Notes under the pieces: generated by a model | What the model was told of the DNA's origin: nothing | Database searches by the model: none | What the model saw: only the letters and a program-made list of their open reading frames with translations | In this document: one piece after another, positions 40,311 to 51,700 of the stretch | How the letters are laid out: every line of letters starts with the position of its first letter | Numbering within the stretch: the stretch's first letter is position 1 | Origin: Parietichytrium sp. I65-24A | Taxonomy: Eukaryota; Sar; Bigyra; Thraustochytrida; Thraustochytriidae | DNA length: 64,000 nucleotides | Reading direction: 5' to 3' | NCBI GenBank assembly: GCA_012862575.1 | Contig: BLSF01000050.1 | Coordinates: 124,001 to 188,000, forward strand | Position numbers and translations under genes: made by a program

Positions 40311-42192
40311 ATGTCTTACATGTTGAGCGAAGACATTCCTGATGCCCTTATCCCATTCAAGGGCAAGTTGAGCGAGAATTTTTACCAGAAACGCCGCGAC
40401 GTGGTGAGGTTCGTCAAAGAGGTGATCATCCCAAACCAGAAGACCTACTCTACACAGCTTCATGAGCTCGAAGCGAAGGCATCGCATCGAGTCTATGCTC
40501 CAGAGCCTCCAATTCTTCACGAGCTTCGCAAGGAAGCACAGAAGAGAGGCGTTTACAACTTCTTCCTCCCAGAGGTATGCGGCCGTAAGTTTAGTGCTTC
40601 TTCTTGACACATGTTGCGAACGTTTTGACGATGAGTGCGCTAACCTCGTTCGCGCTTTTTCACACCAGTCACGGTCTTGGAGTACTCTCCCATTGCGGAG
40701 ATCCTTGGAGCGTACCCTCTGGCAAACCTGGCAATGAACTGCTCTGCTCCAGACACCGGCAACATGGAAGTCCTTGAAAAGTATGGCTCTGCAGAGCAGA
40801 AGCAGAAGTGGCTCGTCCCACTTCTCAACGGAGAGATTCGCTCTGCTTTTGCAATGACTGAGCCTGGAGTTGCATCCAGTGACGCCACCAACATTTCTTC
40901 CCGAATTGAGTCTGATGGTGACGAGTACGTCATTAATGGCCACAAGTGGTACATTAGTGGAGCTTGCCGCCCAGAGTGCAAAGTGTTTATCTTTCTCGGC
41001 AAGACCCGTTTTGACGGCCCACTTCACGCCCAGCAGAGCATGATCCTCGTCCCTCGCGATGCTCCTGGTGTCAAGATTCTCCGCCCACTTGCCATATTCG
41101 GCCATGAACACGATCATGCTGAAATTATCTTTGAAAACGTTCGCGTGCCAAAGTCCAACCTCCTTCTTGGTGAGGGACGCGGCTTTGAGATTGCTCAGGG
41201 ACGTCTTGGACCTGGACGTATTCATCACTGCATGCGTACAATTGGAACTGCCGAGGCTGTTCTTGAGGCCATGATTTTCCGCGCGCAAAACAGATTTGCT
41301 TTCGGCAAGGTTTTGTCAAAGAAGGACACGGTCCGCGCTGCCATCGCTGAGGCGCGCGTCTCTATTACCGCCAACAGGCAGTGTAAGTCCCGGAATGCCC
41401 GTTCGACGGTTGTTGTTGCCCATGCATGTTTGAAGAATTGACTGACATTACAATTGGCTTTTTACTCCTCAACAGTGTGCTACCTCGCTGCGTGCATCGC
41501 CGATGAGCGTGGTTTCAAGGAGGCTAGAAAGTACATCGCTATGATCAAGCTTTCTGCACCTCGTAAGTTGCGAAAATTGAACGAGCTCTTTGGTAAGCAA
41601 TGAGAAAGGGCTCCGAGAAACTAACATGAAGTATGCTCTCTCAACTTGACAGGCGCTGCACTTCAGATCATGAATGAGGCAATTCAGCTTCATGGAGCCC
41701 ACGGAATCTCCCAGGACAGCAAGCTCAGCGAAATGTACGCCGAGATGCGTTGCCTGCGTGTGGCTGATGGCCCAGATATCGTCCACCTCAACACCGTCGC
41801 CAAGATGGAACTAAATTCTGTGCCAAGCGATCGCGCAAAGGAGATCAGCGGTATCAACAAGAACATTGAAAAGTACGGCAAGTACGAACATGTCAAAGAT
41901 ATCGCATTCCCTGGCCGTTCGAAGATGTAAACCACGAAACCAAATTTTAAATTATTTCCCCGCCGTGTCCTGACCTCTGGACCCTCGCTCCAATCTGTCA
42001 TGTCTTGTCGCGCAACCAACACAACTTGCTTGCGGCTCCCTTGATTATAACGCTCCAATCGCGCAATTCACAAAGAAGCACACATAAGGACCCGAGCTTT
42101 CCCAACACAATTCTCCCGCACACGTGTCCCACAAAGACCACCCAGTCGGCGAAGCAAGTTTTCCGAATTTCAAAGAGCTGAGCACGAACAAA
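39683..42192 (+). repeat. Tandem gene duplication, unit B
   Basis: The counterpart of unit A, about 2.65-2.75 kb downstream in direct orientation. Indels in the 5' leader make it about 90 bp shorter. Confidence 0.9.
40311..41930 (+). CDS. Acyl-CoA dehydrogenase, ACAD10/11-like, copy B (peroxisomal?)
   Basis: Four exons, 40311-40584, 40669-41382, 41476-41562 and 41653-41930, give 450 residues, exon for exon the same lengths as copy A. The introns are 84, 93 and 90 bp. The second intron is identical to that of copy A over all 93 bp, while the first and third differ. Amino-acid changes are few and mostly outside the active site (for example SYMLSEDI for TSMLSEDL at the start, LAIFGHE for LGVFGHE, and EMYAEMRCL for DIYANIRTL near the end). 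The active-site Asp and the -SKM end are kept, so both copies look functional. A different expression pattern is possible because the leaders diverge more than the coding sequence. Confidence 0.93.
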
Positions 42193-42491
42193 CCATCACT
42201 GACTACACAAAAGCTTGCAAGTCAAGTCAATTAGTTGACCAGTTTCGATCAGTTGATCAATGATTGATTGATCCACTCCGTGAATGATTGAATGAATTGA
42301 CTGTGAATGAACGTGAAATTTACTTGGACTACCGTTCACTGTTTACGGCGTCCAAGTCGGCGAAGGACGCGCACGGATCATCGGATCATCGGACCATCGG
42401 AGCAACGGACCATCGCCTGCGCGCTGCACTGTCCTCCTTTACTTCGCCTGCCGTTCGCACGCCGATAGTTTTTGTCCTGGAAGGGACTGGC
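41931..42491. other. Intergenic region upstream of GAA1
   Basis: 3' flank of unit B, then a TGATTGAT / GATCAATGATTG cluster at 42220-42300, resembling the one at 285-430. GAA1's reading frame stays open about 200 bp upstream of the chosen ATG, but no in-frame ATG occurs there. Confidence 0.5.
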
Positions 42492-44384
42492 ATGTCGAAG
42501 CAGGGCAGCAAATTGGAGCGCGCCCTGCGCGGGCTCCTGGGCGCGCTGGTGCGACACAGGAAGGTGTTTTCTGTTGTCTCGTTCGCGCTGGGCGTGGCGT
42601 GGGTGGCGCTGTTTCCGAGAGTGTGCATCACCACTGGCGAGCCCAAGTGCAGGGGCACGTACCTCTCGGAAAATGCGCTCCAGCCCGGCGGAGCTGCGGC
42701 AGCTTTCGCGCGGGAAGATGCGATCAAGTGCGTGGACATCGACCAGCGCGTGCTTTCCAGCACCGAGCGCAGGCAGGAGGTCGTGCATGTAATGCGTGAG
42801 GTCGCCGGGATCAAAGACGCTCGCGAACATCGCCGACCCGGCTCGGCAGACGGCGCGATTTACGGGACGCTGCGGCAGAGCGGCGCATTGGAGGCCATCG
42901 TGCTGGCGGCGAAATTCCCCGTTGACCTCAAGACGCGGGAAGTGTGCTCGGAAATGGCGCTGGCCGTGGCGGCTTCAACGGTGCTCAGGAAGGCGGAATG
43001 GCTCAGCAAGAATATTGTGCTGGTGATTGCCGAGAACGACGTGCAGCTGCAGGCGTGGGTGGAGGACTACCATGGGACATTAGACGGCTCCAAGCTTGCC
43101 GCAATGGACGGAAATATGACCCGCGGAGGACCGATCATTGGCGGGCTTGCGCTGGATTTCGGGATTGATCCTGAGCGCTTCTTAGCAATGAGACACCCTC
43201 GTGTGGTCGGTTTTGACATGCTCGTGCAGGGTTGGAACGGCCAGCTTCCCAACTTGGACCTTGTGAACGTTTTGAACCATCTGCTTCGCGCGCAACCGCT
43301 GCCTACGCGTCTGGACAAAGAAGATTTCCGGCCAGAACTCACGTCTCTGGTTGAAGGCTATGATTGGTGGAGAAAACTGGATGGTTTCATGAAATCCCTG
43401 GCCATCGAGTGGTTTGAAGGGCTAGTGAACCAGGCGTATTTTATGCGTAATGTCGCGTTCGGGCCTTCCGGGTGGCATGCCCCGCTCCTGCCCTACGATA
43501 TTCACGCGGTGACGATGTCACTAAAGTACGAGGACATCTCTGAGAACCCGCACATGAAATGGATCACCTTTTTAGAGTCTTCGGAATTTCTAGGAAAGAT
43601 CATCGAGCAAACTGTCCGGAGCCTTAGCAACTTGGAAGAGCGCTTCCATCAGAGCTACTTTCTGTACGTCCTCCCAGAAAAAAACAAGTTTGTTTCGATC
43701 GGAGAGTACATCGGGTCCCTTCTCCTCATTCTGCTCCCGCTGCTCCTTGAAACCATTCAGTGCGCTCGGCAGCAGTCGGAGAAGCCAGATAAGAAGGGCG
43801 TAAATCACCCTGACACGGGCCTGACGGACCCCCTTTTGACCATCGTCCTTTCAATGCTTCTGAATCTATTGTCTGTTTGTCTTGGAGTGTTACTTCTGAA
43901 AAGTGAAGAATCGTGGCTAATGGCTTTCGGACCTGTGGTTCTTGTTAGCCTACTGTCGAGCTATTATGTTACAAAATTATCCAGCGTGCCTCCCTTGAAA
44001 CTCTGGTCCTCAGCAAAGGCTGTGCAGCTCGTCTTGGTGATTATTGCGCATGGGGTCGTAGGAATGGTGAACTACCCTTTCGCATTATTTTCTGCGCTGT
44101 TTCTCTCCCCGTATCTGACGTTTGCAAAGCCTAGCAGGGGGCTCTTGCATCGCATAATTACTTTCATCTGGGCCTCCCTTCTTGTAATGCTTGCTTTGTT
44201 CGGCTGGCCTCTGCTCTTTTCGCGTTCACCTAAGCCCCAGCAAGACCGGTGCCCCATCTCTCTTGAAGGGCCCAACTTGCTCGTGGAACTGTACACTCAA
44301 TTTTCGGACATGCACTGGCCATTCTTTTGTATTGTGTTGTTCCCAGCACTATTGCAGTCCTTCTCGTGCGCCCTATTCTCCTGA
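42492..44384 (+). CDS. GAA1: GPI transamidase subunit GAA1 (GPAA1)
   Basis: A single exon of 630 residues, close to animal and yeast GPAA1 (about 614-621). One N-terminal membrane segment (about 28-48, FSVVSFALGVAWVALF) is followed by a large lumenal domain with an M28-peptidase-like pattern, and then six or so C-terminal membrane segments beginning with IGEYIGSLLLILLPLLLE. The block LERFHQSYFLYVLPEKNKFVSIGEY is the best family signature. GAA1 is part of the ER complex with GPI8 (PIG-K), PIG-S, PIG-T and PIG-U that cleaves a C-terminal signal and attaches the GPI anchor. The ATG at 42492 was picked because the N-terminal anchor follows at the distance usual for the family. Confidence 0.9.
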   Translation: MSKQGSKLERALRGLLGALVRHRKVFSVVSFALGVAWVALFPRVCITTGEPKCRGTYLSENALQPGGAAAAFAREDAIKCVDIDQRVLSSTERRQEVVHVMREVAGIKDAREHRRPGSADGAIYGTLRQSGALEAIVLAAKFPVDLKTREVCSEMALAVAASTVLRKAEWLSKNIVLVIAENDVQLQAWVEDYHGTLDGSKLAAMDGNMTRGGPIIGGLALDFGIDPERFLAMRHPRVVGFDMLVQGWNGQLPNLDLVNVLNHLLRAQPLPTRLDKEDFRPELTSLVEGYDWWRKLDGFMKSLAIEWFEGLVNQAYFMRNVAFGPSGWHAPLLPYDIHAVTMSLKYEDISENPHMKWITFLESSEFLGKIIEQTVRSLSNLEERFHQSYFLYVLPEKNKFVSIGEYIGSLLLILLPLLLETIQCARQQSEKPDKKGVNHPDTGLTDPLLTIVLSMLLNLLSVCLGVLLLKSEESWLMAFGPVVLVSLLSSYYVTKLSSVPPLKLWSSAKAVQLVLVIIAHGVVGMVNYPFALFSALFLSPYLTFAKPSRGLLHRIITFIWASLLVMLALFGWPLLFSRSPKPQQDRCPISLEGPNLLVELYTQFSDMHWPFFCIVLFPALLQSFSCALFS

Positions 44385-45465
44385 AGTGCACATTTGCTGT
44401 GCTAGTTTCGAACGCACAAGATAAACACGAATGTAACTTTCTCACTGTCTTTGACCTATTAAGCACAAGGAACACTACAAGCTCACAAAAGCTTCGAAAC
44501 TCGGAAAAGCAGAAAACTCGCTTGGCTTGTTTCGTATGCGATCTGGCAATCTAATCGATGGAGCCACGAGATCTGATCTGATCTGATCTGATCTGATCTG
44601 ATCTGATCTGATCTGTTCCGAGCCAATCCGAGCCGCCCGAAGTCTGTCGAGACTTGGATCCCATCCACCTGCTAACCACTGGAAATCTTCTTGATTGCCT
44701 ATGAATCATCGCACTGCATTGCGGGCTGGCATTCCACTACCGGCCGTACGCCATTGCGGCTCTGCGGCATGGCGCCAATGCGGCATTGCACTCATTGCAC
44801 TGCACCGGTGGCACTGACTGTGAGTAAGTTACAGGTATTCAGTACCTTGGCACCCATTACTCTGCCAGTATTGACAGATATTGATTGACAGATCACGACC
44901 ACCGCAAGGAAGTGCAAATGGAAATTGGAAGGAGGCCAAAGCACTCAAAGCACGGCAAGCCTGTGCCTGACTCAAAGATTTATACACTGTGTGCTGTGTA
45001 TTGCTTTTACACGCACAAAGTACAACTTACTTGCGCGCTTGCCATGCTTGCCGTGCTTGCCGTGCTTTCGCTTTTCCGCATCCGAGTCGCGCCATGCAAC
45101 GTGAATATACGTGAATGCACTTGCACCTCTGTCCGTCGGTACTGACTGTGAGTACTGGCAGTGAGTACTCAGTATCGGTAACTCGAGCTGGATGGACAAG
45201 TTGGACAAGTTGTTGTTGATGTTGTTGATGTTGTTGGCTATGATACTGTTGCCTACCGCTGGTGCCTGAGTCACCACTATCTTTCGCGCCAATCGCAGCT
45301 AATCCGCGGCGTTGGAAGTGTTGGAAGGAACGAAGGAAGCACGCGACAGGGATACGTCGAGACGCGGAGAGCGAAGGATCTAAGGATCTAAGGAACGAAG
45401 GAACGAAAGAGCGAGGAAGCGGCAACGGTGAAATAGTCGGAAGGGCATACGTTGGACTCGGCAAT
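44385..45465. other. Intergenic region upstream of aspartate aminotransferase
   Basis: No supported gene. A GATCT pentamer array lies at 44570-44615. CTGACTGTGAGT occurs at 44814 and again at 45140, next to AGTACTGGCAGTGAGTACTCAG. A GTTGTTGAT repeat is at 45208-45238. The frame of the next gene is open upstream of its ATG but contains no other ATG. Confidence 0.5.
44570..44615. repeat. (GATCT)9 microsatellite
   Basis: Nine perfect pentamers, about 185-230 bp downstream of the GAA1 stop codon. Confidence 0.92.
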
Positions 45466-46737
45466 ATGCAAGCTGCAAAGGCCACGAGCGCGAAGCTGCT
45501 AGGCGGGGCGCGCGGAAATGCGCGCTGCATGAGCAGCTTCGCGTCCGTTCCTATGGGCCCTGCGGACCCGATTCTGGGCCTGAATGAGATGTTTAACAAG
45601 GACACCGACCCGCGCAAGGTCAACTTGGGCGTCGGAGCGTACCGCGACGACTCTGGGAAGCCGTGGGTGCTGCCGAGCGTGCGCGCTGCAGAGAAGAAAA
45701 TCCTCGAGAGCAACATGAACAAGGAGTACCTAGGAATCGCTGGGCTTCCTGGCTTCGTCAAGCTCGCACTCAAGTTTGCGTACGGCGAGGACTGCGCGCC
45801 ACTTAAGGACGGTTGCGTCGCTGGCGTGCAGACCCTGAGCGGTACCGGAGCGTGCAGGCTCGCCGGAGAGTTCTTTAACCGCTTCAACTTGTCCACCGGC
45901 AATACGATCTACCAGCCAAACCCGACATGGGGAAACCACATCCCGATCTTCAAGGATGCTGGAATGGCAGTCAAGCAGTACGGATACTACGACAAGGAGA
46001 CTATCGGGCTGGACTTTGAGGGCTTCATTCGCGACATCAAGTCCGCCCCTGATGGGTCCGCATTCCTTATCCACGCTTGCGCGCACAACCCAACCGGAGT
46101 CGACCCTTCTGAGGAGCAGTGGAAGGAGATATCCTCTGAGATGAAGAAGAAGGGCCATCTTCCATTCTTTGATTCTGCGTACCAGGGCTTTGCAAGCGGT
46201 GATGCTGAAAAAGACGCGTTCGCTCTTCGCCACTTTGTCAAGGACGGCCATCTGATCTGCCTTTCGCAGTCCTTTGCCAAGAACTTTGGGCTATACGGCT
46301 GCCGTGTGGGAACCTTCTCTGTGGTGTGCAAGGACCCTGAGGAGGCAGCTCGTGTCGAATCGCAGCTCAAGATCATCATTCGCCCAATGTACTCCAACCC
46401 TCCAGCTGATGGTGCTCGCATTGTGCAGACCATCTTGGAGGACTCCACCCTTAAGCCACAATGGTACCGCGAGTGCAAGTCCATGGCTGACCGCATCATG
46501 GACATGCGCGCTCTCCTCAAGTCGAACCTCGAGAAGGCCGGCTCGACGAAGAACTGGGACCACGTTACATCTCAGATCGGAATGTTCTGCTACAGTGGAA
46601 TCTCCCAGGAACAAGTCGAGCGCATGCGCACTGAGAAGCACATCTACATGACCAAGGATGGGCGCATCAGCATGGCTGGTGTGACCAGCGGCAACGTGGA
46701 GTACCTTGCCCAGTCCTTGCACGAAGTAACAAAGTAA
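45466..46737 (+). CDS. GOT2: Aspartate aminotransferase, mitochondrial (PLP enzyme)
   Basis: A single exon of 423 residues. Residues 1-28 are a Ser/Ala/Arg-rich presequence without acidic residues, ending near NARCMSS, typical of mitochondrial import. The mature start (VPMGPADPILGL) matches mitochondrial AAT. Key features: NPTWGNH, HACAHNPTGVDP, FFDSAYQGFASG with the PLP-contact Asp and Tyr, and Lys272 in SQSFAKNFGLYG, which forms the Schiff base. The enzyme interconverts aspartate + 2-oxoglutarate and oxaloacetate + glutamate, and serves the malate-aspartate shuttle. No intron. Confidence in function is very high; the mitochondrial location is inferred from the presequence. Confidence 0.97.
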   Translation: MQAAKATSAKLLGGARGNARCMSSFASVPMGPADPILGLNEMFNKDTDPRKVNLGVGAYRDDSGKPWVLPSVRAAEKKILESNMNKEYLGIAGLPGFVKLALKFAYGEDCAPLKDGCVAGVQTLSGTGACRLAGEFFNRFNLSTGNTIYQPNPTWGNHIPIFKDAGMAVKQYGYYDKETIGLDFEGFIRDIKSAPDGSAFLIHACAHNPTGVDPSEEQWKEISSEMKKKGHLPFFDSAYQGFASGDAEKDAFALRHFVKDGHLICLSQSFAKNFGLYGCRVGTFSVVCKDPEEAARVESQLKIIIRPMYSNPPADGARIVQTILEDSTLKPQWYRECKSMADRIMDMRALLKSNLEKAGSTKNWDHVTSQIGMFCYSGISQEQVERMRTEKHIYMTKDGRISMAGVTSGNVEYLAQSLHEVTK

Positions 46738-47920
46738 ATCCTTAATTCCTTTCCCCATTTTTTTTCAATCTTATGACACTCATTTCACGAATTATTTCGC
46801 CTAAAGACCGACCTGTACGTTTCAGTTAAACCAAGGGCAGCCATTGAACAATTGCACGATTGATGCGTGGAAAAAATACTCATTTTAAAAAAAGCTCAAG
46901 TTCCAGTAGAGTCAAATAGATGGTCGTCCGGCTCCAATCGGAAACTGGGCGACTTGATGCATCGTCACTGCGTGCAACCAAAGTTACCCCTTCTCCTTCT
47001 CGCCGCCTCTCTTGGCATCCTTCTCGGAGGCTATTGGCTTTGCGCTGGGATGGTGTGCAGGTGTCAGTCTTTTTGGGGGTGTTTTGCGTGGCATTTGGTT
47101 CTTGTTGCGTTGTCTTATGGCTCTTTTGTGATTTGTTGATGTTGCGAGCTTTGCTCGAGTCAAACCAGATGCATGAGAGTCGTAGACTTTGCATAGCAGA
47201 TCTATGGGCGGGTTGCTTGCTGAGCTCCTATCATATGCCCGCATGCCCGCATACAAATTGAGCTCGTAATTTTAGTACTTTACAAAGAGTAGGGAAGACA
47301 TGCCAAGAAACTGTGTTCGGAGTGTCAGGACGAAGGCAGCGAACGACTGCTCGCACAGCCTTCTCAAACTCGAAACGCCCAACTTGCAATCCCAGCGATC
47401 GCATTGCATCACTTGCATCGCCCACTTTTCCGTCTGAAAAGTTTGGCTGGCTGGCTGGCTGGCTACTACCTCGTCCAGCGCGAGATGACCGTTACGAGTC
47501 ACCTAACTTAAAGTTACATACTTGAGGGCAGATTTGACTGATGAACTTGGAAAGTGGCCACCCATCATTCATCATTCATCATTCATCCTTCATCCCTGAA
47601 GAATCCCTGAAGAAAACAAACAGAGAGCGAGAGACTACGTAGTTGAGTGCAAATGGCACTGTCATGTACAAAGGCTCATTGAGCTGGTTGTTCTTAATCA
47701 TCGAAGAATGAATATAAGCAGGAAAAGAGAAAGCGTTCGAGTTGTTGCATAATAGGCAGCTGCGCCTCTTCTTCAAGATGAAGACAAGAGCATTGAAGCA
47801 TTGAGACGAAGCGGCAGCTCTGATCAGTGCAAGTGAACGCTTGCAAGGTTTGGTCATGCGCAGGGATATTCAGAATTCAGAATCAGTCGTCCGCGCGGAA
47901 AGACTGCTTGCTGTCCAGTG
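46738..47920. other. Intergenic region between AAT and a small hypothetical gene
   Basis: No supported gene. Short arrays: GGCT units near 47447-47463 and ATTCATC units near 47561-47590. ATTCAGAATTCAGAATCAG lies about 50 bp upstream of the next start codon. Confidence 0.5.
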
Positions 47921-48652
47921 ATGGTGCAAACGAAGCACACCCGGGAACAGGCGAAAGGGGAATTGAGCGAAATGGATCGCAGGAAGCGCCGCGGGAAAGG
48001 TCGACGTTCGCCTCCGCATCGACATCCTCCCGGAGATCGGGCGGTGGCGTTTCAGATCCCCGGCGTGACCAAGCCGGTGAACATCGACAGGGAGTACGTG
48101 GCCAAGCTTGACGACGGGGTGCAGGAGGCCGTCCCTGAATTCCGCCCACCAAAGTCGCGAAAGGAGATAGGCGATGAACGCGAGAGGTTTGCGGCGTCTC
48201 TCGTCGAGCTGAACAGAGTTCGCGAGAAACTCGCACAAGAGAAGGCAGCCAAGCAGGTCTTCTTGTGCTCCTATGGAACGGATGTCACAAAGCGCAGCAC
48301 GGGAAATAGGAAGGAAGTCCAGGAAAAGTACAAGTTTAGCGCCTTTCTCAAATGCCCATATTGCGTTCCGGCAACCCAGGAGACTTGGTGCCCGTTTCAT
48401 GGCACCGCACCCTTTGTTCGCTCGAGGCTCTTTGCGAGGAAAAGGTCCACCGCTGAGGAGGTTCGTGAGTACGAAATTGCACAGCGAAGGGCTGCCTGGC
48501 TGGAGCAGGCGAACGCGCTTGAGGAAGACGAGCAGCAAGAGTCGCAAAAGCCCGAGAACAACGCTCAAGAGCCAGAAGAGCCGGAGTTCTTCATGAGCTT
48601 GCGCGACTTTCGAGAGCAACTTTTGCAATATCCAACTACCGCACAGCCCTGA
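47921..48652 (+). CDS. Hypothetical 243-residue protein with CxxC...CxxH cluster
   Basis: A single exon; ATG 47921 is chosen, though a second ATG (47969-47971) is equally possible. The N-terminus is basic (MDRRKRRGKGRR). Middle residues have a charged helical stretch (ERERFAASLVELNRVREKLAQEK). A small cluster near residues 145-165 reads KCPYC...TWCPFH, spaced C-x2-C-x8-C-x2-H, and may bind zinc. The C-terminal third is acidic and Gln/Glu-rich. I do not recognise the family. The gene is convergent with the LRR gene, with only 134 bp between the stop codons. Evidence for being real: an ATG start, an uninterrupted 732-bp frame and a non-repetitive composition. Confidence 0.6.
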   Translation: MVQTKHTREQAKGELSEMDRRKRRGKGRRSPPHRHPPGDRAVAFQIPGVTKPVNIDREYVAKLDDGVQEAVPEFRPPKSRKEIGDERERFAASLVELNRVREKLAQEKAAKQVFLCSYGTDVTKRSTGNRKEVQEKYKFSAFLKCPYCVPATQETWCPFHGTAPFVRSRLFARKRSTAEEVREYEIAQRRAAWLEQANALEEDEQQESQKPENNAQEPEEPEFFMSLRDFREQLLQYPTTAQP

Positions 48653-48786
48653 GACAAATGATCGCTCGGATTGAATACATTGCCGCACTGATGAATTCGC
48701 AACTGTGAAGACACTCTCAAGAAGGAAAACCTGGGAAATAGCATCACCAAAAAAATGGCTTGGACAATTGACAAAGCAAAAGAAAT

Positions 48787-51700
48787 TTACAAGCGATATG
48801 CGGCCCGGAGGAGGAACAAGAGACTCCCCTCAAGTTCCGCGTCAGATGGGCCAGGGTGGTTAACGTCTTCTCCATCGGCACTGCTATCAATCGCTGGGCG
48901 CAGATGAAATGTTTCATTTTCGCTCAAGCGTAATACGGACACGTAAGCCAGCGCAGTGAGAAACTCTGCAAAGTTCATCTTGTGGTACTTGTTCAAAGAA
49001 GATAGATGATCGTGCGAGGACAATTGCAAGGCGCAGACATACGACAGCACCGCACTCTTGTGCTGAAGGACGTTCCTGTCCATCGCGGCGTTCTGGTGGC
49101 CGCCACCTTTGACATCGTCGGCCATCACTCCCATGCGCCTCAGGAGCTTGAGCCACTCCTTTAAAGACATCCACGGAACTTCTAAACTGCTACCAAAGCG
49201 TCCAGAGTACCTAAAAAAGACATTTAGAAGCGTGGGGATATTGCGATGGAGAATTGCAAAGAACGTGGGCCGCCGGCCGCTTGCGAGAACACCACGATCA
49301 AGCAGTTTGGCCCGTGGAAAGATGTTTTCGTTCAACAGACGGAAGAGATTTTCACTCTCTCTGGGTTCCTTGTCGGAAAAGCAACTGATCGCCACCCGAA
49401 CCAGAAGCTCAAAAAATTTGGACCGGCGCAGGCCTGTATCCGATGAGGCTACACCATCGTCAACTTGCGATTCGCTTTCGACGACGCCCTGCAAGTTGTC
49501 AGGAGAAAAGTGTTTGCTTGATTTGCCCGACTTGCCTGATTTGAATGACTTGGTGCTCTTCCCTGATACAATGAGCTGGTCTTGGTCGCGCTTTGGAATC
49601 GCAGTAGGCGTCGCCACATCCTTGGCCTGCGCAAGCATCAGGCGATGTTGCGAGTTAAGCGCCTGCTTGTAGAGGACGAGTAGTTGGCTTTCATCAGTCA
49701 GGAGTTTCGTTGAGATGTGCGTTTCCCTACAAAACGATAGGAAACTTTCTTGTGTGACCAAGAAGGAGGATTCTGGGAGTTCCCCTTCTACGTTCATGGA
49801 GGCGTAGTATTGGTGTATGCCAACAAGCTGGTCATAACTCTCCTGCATCAAGGTCATCGTCTTGCGCTGTTCTACTTTAGAGCTGATCAGGTGACCGATT
49901 TCACACGCTTGCCAGTCAACCTCAAAGACGCTCTGCGTGAATTCTGCACTGGTCGTCCTTCTCGCAATACTCTGCAACACTCTCTCTTCTGTCCACCACG
50001 TCATGTCCCCAGCATCATCTGGGCATTCCAAGCTGGCTTGTAGATCGTCAGGCTGGATCTCCAGTTGAACGCTGCGTGGCAGTGAGCTCGAGGCAAAAGA
50101 GACGGGCCCGTCATCTCCTGTTTGGAAAAGATTGTGTGGGTCGAAACTGCTCAAGATGACCTTTCTCCTTTCCTCGTCACCATTTGCGAGAATCTGCCGG
50201 GATTTCAATGTTTCATGCACCTGAAGAAGCTCGGAGCGGTTGTAGATTCCGGACTCTGATCGCAGCGCCCAGTTGGAAGTGCTTTCCAGCGCGTTAAACT
50301 CCTCTTCGAGTTCACGATCCTTGTCAAAGTTCGACTCCGTCTCTGCAGTTTGCGCGTCCTCGACTGACCGGTGCAACTGACGCGGGAGACTTGTCGCAGT
50401 GTTCACGAAGCAGCGATCTAGTCGGTCGCACGCCGCTTGAAATTGAGCATAGTCATGAGTCTGCATACTCTTGCTCACGTGCGCCACACGAAAAGGCGGT
50501 TCGGCGTAGGCTCTTGCAGCAGCTTTGTGCCACTGCGTTTGCGACTCCAAGTCAGAGAGGACTGGCTGGTCATCAACAGTGAAGTAGAAAGCAATCTGCC
50601 CCGGTGGACACGTCCTCTCGCAAGAGTATTTCGCAAGCTCTACTTTGGAGCTGTCTACTTCAGCTCTCAATAATATTTTGACAAGTTGCGAATTGATTGT
50701 CTGATCTTCGGAGTATCCTGTTTCCATGCGCATGGGTGTCCCAGACCATACAGGCGTGTCAAAGCATGTGTGTAAAAGGACTTTAGCACCTTCCGGAGCG
50801 CAAATTGTAAATGATCTCATGACCCATCCCGCGCAAACCCAGCAGCAAGCCTTCGGGGTCCATTCTCGCGCGACAGCACGAAGAGCGGTGTCAGTGGGGA
50901 GACTTTCTAGCCTGCGGATGATACTTGCAAACTCTCGATCAGGATCATCACCGTTGGTGTCGCTCCGCGTTGAGTTGATTTGTATGTTTCCGAGCGCATC
51001 CACGTAAGCAGCATTTCCCGCCAGATGAAGCCCCAAAAGTGAGCGATTGTTTGCCAGTACCACACTAAGCGCCTTGCACGCGCTCTTGTCCAGTAAATTG
51101 AAACTTAGATTCAAGTGCGTGAGATTACAATATGATTGAGCGCTGCCAAGGTTCTCCATAGTATCTCCTTCTTCGAGTAAAGGCTTTCCAAAGTTACTCT
51201 GTCGTCGCTCCTCCTTCTTCATCCCGTAGCCTTGCCTCCCTCCCGATATTGTTCTGGACAAGTCCAGATTAGAGCTAATGGCGCTCCCGAAGCTATGGTA
51301 CTGAGCGGAAACAAAGTCGCCGTCCGCGACAGTGTCTTTTCTCTTCTCGCAGCTTAGCCAATTGCAAAGTTGTTGCACAAATCGATTTGTAGATTCTCCG
51401 TTGGACCGATTGTTTCCAAGAGCATTGTTTGAGAGATCTATGGACACGAGTGCGTTGTCACTGTTTCCCAACAGGGCGTCAAGAATAGTGCATGCCCCTC
51501 CAGTTGTCAAATTCGTCCACCCAAGCTTTAGATATCCGAGAACCGTATTTGTGCTTAGCATCGCCGCGATCGCGTTGGCTCCATTGAAGCCCAGATTATT
51601 GTAGGACACATCAAGCCTTTGCAGAATCAGGTTTTCCGCAAGGTTGTGACACAAAAGCGCAATGCATTTTGCGTCAAGTTTATTGTGTGAAAGGTTTAGG

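Noticed and set aside
40173-41288. 371-codon minus-strand frame
   Set aside because: Antisense to the acyl-CoA dehydrogenase exons. A matching frame on copy A (37996-38640) follows from the duplication, not from selection.
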